Below, piece after piece: positions 13,655 to 24,000 of a stretch of DNA of 25,088 bases; within the stretch, counting starts at the first letter, position 1, and each line of letters opens with the position of its first letter. Origin of the DNA: a virus; IMG/VR virus record IMGVR_UViG_3300030333_001525, positions 1,022 to 26,109 of that record, one strand, 5' to 3'. The notes under the pieces are model-generated. The model saw nothing but the letters and a program-made list of their open reading frames with translations, made no database searches and was not told where the DNA came from. The translations under genes and the position numbers were made by a program.

Positions 13655-15010
13655 ATGACTAATTATTATAATAGATTTTTTCCTAGTAATTTTGGAGCAT
13701 ATCAATATGTAAACATGGAAGATGTAATTGATAACTTTATGGCTACTTACGTTGGAGAAGGTAAACTATTAGAAAGAACTTTACGTGCTGACGCTAGTTT
13801 TCACGGCCATAGGGCTTTACAAGAATTATCTTATGACACGTTAAGATCTCATAAGTCGCAAGAAATAGAAATACCGCCATCGCTAAGTATGATACTACCT
13901 GAAGATTATGTTAACTATGTTAAGTTAACTTGGAGTGATGAATCAGGTATACAGCATATTATTTATCCTACTGATAAAACATCAAATCCTACAGCAATAA
14001 AACAAAACGATGATGGTGATTATAGAATTACAGCTACAGCTACAGTAACAGAAGGATCTGCAGAAATAGTTTTAAATGAACAAAGACTAGACATAAGATA
14101 CGGTATGTTTGTTCAAAGCGAAGGTACTTTAAACAACTCTAATTGTACTATTCACGAAATAGAATATGGTACTTCTACAACTACTATAACTTTAGCTGAA
14201 GCAGGTGATACAACTGTTTGTCAATGTCTTTGGGGTACTGGGGCTTCAACAAATTCTCAAGCAACTTTTCATTTTACTAGTAACCCAGCAACTTTTTCAC
14301 AACAAGAAGAAACTCCAGTACTTTTAGAAGGTACTTCTTGGCCTTCTAGTGCTTCTCAGGAAATAGTAATTACAGCAGCTAGCGCTGATGATGCTTCTAA
14401 AGTAAGTGTTGGTATGATAGCTGCTAATGAAAATTTACCAGTAGGAGTTAGAGTTCATAGTGTACAAGGTGATAAAATAATATTAACAGCAGACTCTGCA
14501 GTAAGTGCTGCAACAGGACAAGACGTAGTTTTTTATAGCTCAAATACAAACTCAGATACTAGCTCTAAATATAAACTTGCAACTCCAGCAGAAAACAATA
14601 ACGATGATTATGAAGATGATTCGTATTGGCCTAATCATGGCGAAAGATATGGATTAGAACCTTCACACGCTCAAATAAACGGTAGCTTTTATATAGATTA
14701 TAAAGGTGGAAAAATACATTTTAGTTCTAATTTATCTGGAAAAACTGTGATACTTAAGTATATAAGTGATGGTATTGACACGTCTTCTTTTGAAAGCATG
14801 TTAATACCTAAACTAGCAGAAGAGGCGGTTTACAAATGGATGGCTTATGGTTGCGCTTCAGCTAGAACAGATATACCAGAATACATAATAAGAAGATTAA
14901 AAAAAGAAAGATTTGCTGAAACTAGAAAAGCAAAGCTAAGATTATCTAATATTAAATTAGAAGAAATAAGCCAGATATTAAGAGGTAAGTCAAAACAAAT
15001 TAAACACTAA
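13655..15010 (+). CDS. Connector/ring protein 2 with inserted beta-repeats
   Basis: A 451-residue protein. Residues 1-105 are a helical N-terminal domain ('NMEDVIDNFMATYVGEGKLL', 'HRALQELSYDTLRS', 'LPEDYVNYVKLTW'). Residues about 125-300 are an insertion of two beta-repeats of the type 'GSAEIVL...YGMFVQSEG... TTTITLAEAG' and 'KVSVGMIAANENLPVGVRV... DKIILTADSAV'. The conserved body resumes at 'DSYWPNHGERYGLEPSHAQ' and 'YKGGKIHFSSN'. It ends in the helical 'GCASARTDIPEYIIRRLKKE', 'RKAKLRLSNIKLEEISQI' and 'RGKSKQIKH'. I recall that C-terminal block from tail-ring proteins of Bacteroidota podoviruses. It likely joins the portal/ring stack to the giant protein encoded next. The insertion could be a surface-exposed decoration. 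Confidence 0.6.
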   Translation: MTNYYNRFFPSNFGAYQYVNMEDVIDNFMATYVGEGKLLERTLRADASFHGHRALQELSYDTLRSHKSQEIEIPPSLSMILPEDYVNYVKLTWSDESGIQHIIYPTDKTSNPTAIKQNDDGDYRITATATVTEGSAEIVLNEQRLDIRYGMFVQSEGTLNNSNCTIHEIEYGTSTTTITLAEAGDTTVCQCLWGTGASTNSQATFHFTSNPATFSQQEETPVLLEGTSWPSSASQEIVITAASADDASKVSVGMIAANENLPVGVRVHSVQGDKIILTADSAVSAATGQDVVFYSSNTNSDTSSKYKLATPAENNNDDYEDDSYWPNHGERYGLEPSHAQINGSFYIDYKGGKIHFSSNLSGKTVILKYISDGIDTSSFESMLIPKLAEEAVYKWMAYGCASARTDIPEYIIRRLKKERFAETRKAKLRLSNIKLEEISQILRGKSKQIKH

Positions 15011-15016
15011 TAAAAT

Positions 15017-18000
15017 ATGCCGGATCTTAATCATAGATTTTCATCAGGTAAAATGAACAAAGACCTTGATGAAAGGTTAGTGCCTAATGGTGAATATAGA
15101 GATGCTTTAAATGTAGAAGTTGCTACTTCTGAAGGATCTGACATGGGTACTGTGCAAACTCTTAAAGGTAACGTAAATGCTTCAGCAATACTAGAAACAA
15201 TTGATCCTAACGGTAATGAAAACTTTTATTGCGTAGGTAGTATTGTAAACGAAAAAAACGATAAAATATATTGGTTAGTATCTGGTGTTACAAAAGATTT
15301 AATTGTTGAATATGATTATACAACAAAAACTACTGTACCTGTCGTTGTAGATATATTTACAGCAGGTGTTTTACCAGGTAATGACAGTGGTAGAGCTTTA
15401 AACTTTGATAGATCATTGTATATTACTGGTATAAATATTATAGATGATTTGTTGTTTTGGACAGACAATTACACAGAGCCAAAAAGAATACATATAGAAA
15501 GATGTAAATTAGGTTCTGTTGATTTTAACACGCAAACTCAATTTTACGTAAGAGATGCGGCTGATATAAATCCAAATAACGAATACATACCTATAGGTCC
15601 TATTATACAAGAACATATTACCGTTATAAAAAAAGGACCTCCTAACGCTCCAGTTCTGGAGATGAGAAATACATTAAGACAAGAAACAGATGCAAGTACA
15701 ACATACGGTAGTTTTGTACCTGAAGCTTTTTTGCAAATATTTGGACAAATAGATTTAAGCGCTGCTACAAACCAAGATCCTTTTATAGATAGTGATGGTA
15801 ATTTAATAACTGATACTACAGTAGTTATTGACTTTGCTCCTTATGCTTTAACAGGTCAATACCCAGACTTTCATAATGGTGATTACATAAGAATATATCC
15901 TGGCGAAGGAGAACCAGAGGGTGATGATTATATTAGAGCTCAAATAGTAAACGGTATTGATCATTCTGTAGGTTGGAACGGTACTGTTGAAATACAAATT
16001 TTAGCCGGTACACGCATACACTCTGACGATAACATGTATTATGTAATGTTAGAAGACGGTGAAACTTTATTTAAGTTTAAATTTCCAAGATTTGGTTTAA
16101 GATATAAATATGAAGATGGTGAGTACTCTGCTTTTTCACCTTTTTCACAAGTAGCATTTTTACCAACTAGTTTTGATTATAGACATAAAGAAGGTTATAA
16201 CTTAGGTATGGTTAATAACTTAAGATTTTTAGCTATAAAAGATTTTGTTCATGGTAGGCAAATACCAGACGACGTTATATCTATCGATATACTTTACAAA
16301 GAATCTAACTCTCCTCTTGTTTATACCGTAAAAACAGTTAAAAGATTTACTAATGACTGGAAGCCTGGTTGGGCGCCTGGTCAAGTTGCACCTGATGATT
16401 CAATACAAAGATATAGTGAGTGGAACGCAATAGGTCCTAATCAAGGGCCAGGCACAGATGCTGGTGTAAACAACATTTCTTCTAACCAAAGAACTAGAGG
16501 TTGGACTAGAATAACATCAGAAATGATACACGCTGTTTTGCCTTCAAATCAATTATTAAGACCCTGGGATAACGTGCCGAGAGTTGCTTTGGCGCAAGAA
16601 GTTACTGGTAATAGAATAGTATACGCTAATTATTTACAAAACTTTAATTTATTTAATACTCAAAGTACAGTTTCTTCTGCTTTGCTTAACTCTTCAGAAC
16701 ATAACTACGGTGAACTGGAGGCTAGTAAAGATATAGATATTGATATAAAAATAGGTTATAAAGCTAAAAAAATAAATGAAACTATACTTTTACCTGAACA
16801 GAAAAATGCTTATTTAGAAAGTGGTGATACTAGTAGTTATAATCCTGCTAAATCAATTAAAACACTAAGAACGTATCAATTAGGAGTTGTTTATATAGAT
16901 GAGTTTGGTAGAGAAACACCTGTTTTTTCTGACAATAAAAAAGGTGAAAATACAGTGTATTTAGAAAAAGATGTAGCTAATAGATCTAATTATTTAACAG
17001 GTCAACTGTTTAATATAGCTCCTGAGTGGGCTAAATATTTTAAGTTTTTTATAAAAGAAACTTCAGGTGAATATTACAATTTAGCAATGGATCGTTGGTA
17101 CGATGCTGAAGATGGTAACATATGGTTGTCTTTTGCATCATCAGAAAGAAACAAGGTTGACGAAGAAACATTTTTAATACTTAAAAAAGCTCATGATAGC
17201 GACAGAGCTATATATGAAGATCCAGCTGCAGATAATTATCAAGGTTTTATAAAAACAAAAGCTAGATATAAAATAATAGCAATATCTAATGAAGCACCTA
17301 TATTTGTAAAAACAACTAAAACAAATAAACCAACTTTTTTAGATAATAGTGGTGATCTTATAGCAACAGCTAGTGGTGTTGGTTTTCCTCAAGTAGGTAC
17401 TAATAATATTTATATAGATAGAACTAATGCTGATGCACAAGGTTGGGGTAGTATATTAGGTGTAGCTGAAGACGCAGAACGTGTAGATATATCAAAGTTT
17501 GAACTTAGAGTAAAAGGTCCTGAAGGTATTAGCGCTTGGTATAAAGTTAAAAACGTATCACTTGTAAATATTGGTAGTGGTTTTTATAATATAGTTGTAC
17601 AAAAATTATTTAAAGCAGATATAGAAGTATTATCTTTAGACGGTCAATACACTAGCTATACTGGTGGTGGGGAAATAGAATTAGTAGAAAATATTGTTGA
17701 AAACAAACCAGAGTTTGACGGTAGATTTTTTGTTAAAATTAAAAAAGATATAAATCTTATAGAAAATATAATACAAGAGTCTAGTCAATCAAAAAACTAT
17801 GTAGTTTCACAAGCTTTACAATCACAATATATTAATCCAGATTCTGTAGATTCAGGTGGTAATAGTCAAGCTTTTAATGAAGAGTGGTATAATATACCTG
17901 GTAGCTCAGGTGGTGTATTAGATCTTCACGAAATATCTGTTTCTGAAGAAAATGATATAACATACTTTAGCCCAGGTGATCAAGGCGTAGGTGAAGAATA

Positions 18001-21000
18001 TTGGGATAAAGCTAGTAGATCAGAAGCGGCTTCTACAGAAACTAATGCAGATTCTAATGGTTGGTTTATAGATAAAGTAGAAGGTTTTAGACCTTTTAAA
18101 TACGTTAATTACTTTTTTGATATTGATGATCAATTTGGTGTTAACGATAGAACTCATATAGATGGAGCTTCAGATATCCACAATCATATGACTCTTGGTA
18201 GTGTAACTACACAACATGATTATTTTGGACAATACGAAGATAGAGGGGGTTTACAAGTATTAGGCACAAACACGTATGAAAGAGGAAATTTTGATGATTA
18301 CTTATTACAGTTTACTAATGGTAACATGCCTGTTTATAGACCACAACTTTATACAGATGGAACACCTATTGGTATTGGAAATTATAGCCCTGGAGTTACT
18401 GGTAAAGAAATAATAAGTGAATTAAGAAACGCTCCAGGTACTCAAAACGGTAAAATTGTACCTTCTGTGGGTATAGATACAGACGATAATGTTATACATT
18501 TATCTTACTCTGGTATTGGTGATGAAGGCAGTCCAACAGATGTGCCAGAAAATTTATCTGAATTACGCTTAGATTTTTCTGATTATTCAAGTTTTAATCA
18601 ATATGTTTCTGATCAATTATTTATAAATTCAATATGCACTCCTGGTACTATATGGAGATGGAGAGAAGATCCAGATAAAATTCTTTACGTAACTAAAACT
18701 CCTAACTATGATGATATTGATCAAGATGCTCTTGAGTGGGGATATAATACTAGAGATTATATAAATGGCGGCGCTTATTATGGTGTTGCTTTATATAACT
18801 ACGTAATATTTCAAGATTATTATAGACCAAACACGCATGAGGCTAGTGGAGTTAGCGCAACGCACTTAAGCTGGGCTTCTCAAGGTTTTCCAGATACATT
18901 TGAAAATGATGACTTTGAGTTTCCAGAAGAAAATCCTTCTGGTAGTGGAAACTGGGTTTTAAGTATGTCTGATAACTCTGGTGTTGCAGTTCCTGCTGCT
19001 GGGGCTGGTGCTGCTATAGATCAAATAAGTGAGTTTTTAATGAGTTACGGTACGGCTTGGGCAGATTTTTATCAAAATGCTGATGGTGTTGAACAAGGTG
19101 GTGATAATCCTTTAAGATTTGGTAGAACATCTGGTGAGTGGACTTGGAATAACGCAGGTCCTGAAATAACAGGAAACTGTCATTACTATCATCCGCAAAG
19201 AGTTAAAGAGTTTTGGAGAGGTATAGCAAAAAGAAGAAGGTATCAGTTTCACGCTGTAACTTTTGAAGACGATGGTAGCGCGCCACAAGGTTTAGGCGTT
19301 AAAGGTGATTCAAAATATTTACCTACAAATCCAACTGATCTTCCACCGCATTATGATCTTGATAGTTCAACGCTTGCAATTACTGTTAAAAGTACAGTGC
19401 CAGCAACACCGGCTCCGGGTATACGTTCTGATGGTATGTATTCTGGTTCTGAACTTTCTAGCGGTGATACAGTTCCTTTCTTTAAAACAGAAGATGAAAG
19501 TGGTAATATTTCTTTAGCACCAGGTACTTGTACTTGGCAAATATTAGAATCATATTCTGAATATGAAGAATTAAATTATTCAAGCTCTAATCCAGCTATA
19601 TGGGAAACAGAACCAAAAGAGCAAGTTGATTTAAATATATACCAAGAAGTAGGACAGATATATCCAATAGAACTTAACGATGAAACTAACGAGCAGTTAG
19701 TTGGGCCAGTGCATCCTAGAACATTTGAATATTATAATAGCTTTGTTAGATGTTATAGATCTAACGCAACGATAAGACTTCTTGACAGTGATAGCGGTTT
19801 ATTTAGCAGCAGTGATATAAGAGTACAAAGAATAGAAGATAATGTACTTTATTTATGCGATGTTGAAGGTGTTGATTTAAACAATGTTGTTAACAATCCA
19901 ACTCTTCCAGTTGAAGGAGATACTTTAGAGTTTATTAGAGCCGATAGAGGTACAACAAGAGCTTATGTTATTGCTGTAGACGAAACTACTGGCGCTATAA
20001 CTTTAGCTAGAGATTTACATAATCATCAAGTTAGATTACCTTGGCATAATTGTTATTCGTTTGGTAATGGTGTTGAATCTGATAGAATACGTGATGACTT
20101 TAATCAAGTTACTATAGATAATGGACCTAAAGCTTCAGCTACATTAGAAGAACCATATAAAGAAGAAAGAAGAGGTAGTGGTTTAATTTATTCTGGTATA
20201 TACAACTCAAGAAGCGGTATAAATAATTTAAATCAGTTTATACAAGCAGAAAAAATTACAAAAGATTTAAATCCTATATACGGTACAATACAAAAACTAT
20301 ATAGTAGAGATACTAACTTAGTAACTTTTTGTGAAGACAAAGTATTTCAAATATTAGCCAATAAAGACGCTTTGTTTAATGCTGATGGTAGTTCTAATGT
20401 AACATCAACAGATAGAGTTCTTGGTTTTGCAAAAGACTTTAGAGGTGATTTTGGTATATCTAAAAATCCTGAATCATTTGTTGCTGAGTCTTATAGGATG
20501 TATTTTACAGACAAAACAAGAGGTTCTGTTATAAGATTATCTGCAGATGGTATGACGCCTATATCTGACTATGGTATGCAAGATTATTTTGCTGATAATT
20601 TAAAACATGCTAATAGATTAATAGGTACATTTGACGAAAAGAAACAAGAATATAATTTAACGTTAGATCACAAAGATTATCCAATACCTATTGATCCTAT
20701 AGTTATGGCTACAGCCAACGTAGAAATAGAAGCTGAACTAGTAGGTAATGATTATTTTCCTACTAATAGATTAAAAGTTGCTACAAACGTACCTATTATA
20801 GCAGGGCAAATAGTAAGAGGCCCAGGTTTACAACCTAACACTGTTGTTACTGGAACAAGTATACAGTTTGGTATTTTATATGTAGAAATAAGTCCTGCGC
20901 CAGATTTAGCAGAAGTATCACCATTATTAGGCCCTAGTGTTCTTGGTGATTGGTCTGGTTGGTTTACACCTATTACAATATCTCAACCTTCTTCGTACGC

Positions 21001-24000
21001 TTCTATATTTTCAAATACAACTAATGCTTTAGATAGAACTGTATCTTTTTCTGAAAGAGTTAAAGGTTGGGTAAGTTTTAAATCATTTATACCTGAGGGT
21101 GGTGTTAGTTTAAACAATACATACTACACGTTTAAAAAAGGTATATTATGGGAGCATCATGCTAACGAAACTAGAAATAATTTTTATAATGATCAGTATG
21201 ACTCTAGCGTTGAAGTGCTTTTTAACGATGCGCCTAATGTAGTTAAAAGTTTTCAAACGCTTAATTACGAAGGTACTCAATCAAGAGTAACTCCCGATAC
21301 AGTAAATGATGGTGAATATTGGGACAACTATGAAAAAGCTGGCTGGTATGTAGATAATATGATAACAGACTTGCAAGAAGCAGGGCAGCAAGAGTTTAGA
21401 GATAAAGAAAACAAATGGTTTTCGCAAATAAAAGGTGTGACTACGCAATGGTTGGATGACGGTAAAGCTGGTAATATAGATACAAGAGAGTTTTCATATC
21501 AAGGTATAGATAATAATTATGAAAAATTTGTTATTGATGGCGGTTATACTTCTTATGATTGCGCACCTTGTCCTGGTTGGAACGGTGTTTATGGAATAAT
21601 GGAGCTAGGGCCTGGAACATCGAGAACTCTTGATTTTAGCGGTCAAACTTTTGGACCAATAACTAGTACACCACATAGTACAATACTTGCTGCCTTTACT
21701 GGATTTAGACAGGCTAGAGCTGAAATGTATGAATGGTTTTTTGATAATCCAACTTTTAAATTCAGAAATTATTATCATTTAACGTATCAATATCGACCAT
21801 TGATACCGAACTATTATTATATAAACGGTGGAACAGATCCAGCTGATCATATAGGAGGCATGTACATGGGTGCTGCTAATTTTGTGCATACAGCAGGATA
21901 TGGCGGACATGCGCCAGGCGCAGGGCAGTATATTTTACCTTCAACTCTTAACGTAGGACAACGCACTGAGCTTACTACAGCAGAAGAGGCTATAAATTAT
22001 TTTGCAACTCATTACAATACTGCTACGTATGGAAATCCTAATTTCCGTATTGGTATGAGTTATGCTGAATTTAAAGATAAAGCGTTTAGCTTATCGCCAA
22101 CACCAGGCACAAATTTTACTGGCGGGCATCAATATATTCAACCATTAGACGCTGCTCCATACGCAGGTAATTTGCATAGAATTAGTTGTGGTAATGGTGG
22201 TTTTGCATGCCGAGAAGTACCAGGTAAAGTTGGTGAGCCAGGAGCTGGTCAATATGCTACTTTATCACAATGTGAAAACGATCCAACAAATAATTGTGGT
22301 ATAATAGGTACTTCTTTTGATTGTGATCCTGTGCTTGGCTGTCATGAAGTCACAGGTTCTTCAGGGCCTTATTCTAGCTGGTGTGAGTGTATACAAAATA
22401 GTAGTTGTTGTGCTAATATAGGTGTTGACGTAGTTGGTTTAGATGGTATAGGCGTAGTAAGTAATTCTGCAACTCAATATTATACAGATAACTGCGATCC
22501 TAATGCTGTTTATGGCTGTATGGATGTTGATGGTACAAGCACTATAATTAACAATGTAGATGTAACAGAAGACAGACCTACTGGTTGGACTGGTTCTGCT
22601 TCTAACTATAATCCTTTAGCTACGGTACATACTTGTGACTGTACTTATACTACAGCGCCAGTTTCTTTTAATTGTTTATCTGATGGTATAGGTGGATTTA
22701 GCTGTGTTGATCCAGGCGATGGTAGTGGTTATTATGCAAGTTTAAACGACTGTATAAACGATCCAAATAGTAATTGTTTAGTAACAATACCTTGTGATCC
22801 AAATATGCCTTATCAATTTATAACATCAGTGTTAGATGCTACTGGTGTTGTTGGCGCAGCAGATCCTTGTGATCCAACAAACTCTGATGGTCAGATTATT
22901 CTTGGTATAGATAATTTAGGGCCTAATGCTGCAAATATAACAGTTGAATTATATTATGATGATGGTTCTGGTGGTTTAGGTAGCCTTGTGTTTGGTAATC
23001 AAACAACACAGTATTTTGTAAACGATAATATTACTATTCCAAATCTTGAAGCTGAAAATTATATATTTAGATTTGAAGATGATAATAATTGTGTTTATAC
23101 AATGCCTATAACAGTTAATTGTAATTTTACTCAACCACCAGTTTGCGATCCTAATAATTTTGGTATTTCAAGTACAGTTACACGAAGTTTTCTTTCTACC
23201 GACTGTACTGTAGTTGGTGATTATACTATAACAGGTCAAGCAGAAATAACAGTTCCATTTAACGGTTATGGAACAACAAGTGGAAGCTTTAGACTAAATA
23301 TAAAAGCCTTTTTAAATCCTGGTACTCTTGGCACAGATATAACTAATCTTGTTTCGTTTAACGGTGTAGTTGGTACTGCTAATACTTCACAAAACTTTAC
23401 TTTTGGAACTATAGTTACTATTGATGGTATTTTAGCAGTAGCAGCTTCTAACTATAATAATTTTACAAATGGATTACAGTTCCAAATTACAATTACTGAT
23501 AGCGATGGTTGTCGTACTACAGAAATAATAGAAATACCTTGTAGTGAAATACAAATACCAGCAACAATTGATTGTACTTCTAGTGGTTGTATAGACCCAG
23601 GTGACGGAAGTGGCTATTATACAGGCGCTAATGCTTTAGCTAATTGCGTAAATGATTTTGCAAATGGTGTTTCACCTTGTCCTCCTATAGCATCAAATTG
23701 TCCATCGCAAGAACCTTTTGGTTCGAGTCTAGGTTCTACTGGTTTATCAGCTGTTTTAAGCGACGCTTTTAACGATGATTGTAACAATGGAGCTTTTCAA
23801 GTATACTTTACATCTAATACAAATGCTAGTACATACACGCTTGAGTTGTTAAGAGCTGAACCAGGTAATACTTTTTCTGTTGTTGCTCATCCTAATAATA
23901 ACACTAATATGGTTCTTGATACTAACAACCAAATGATACCAACAAACTTTATTGGTAACTTTATTACAGATACTATTGTGTTTAATAATTTAGAGGGTGG

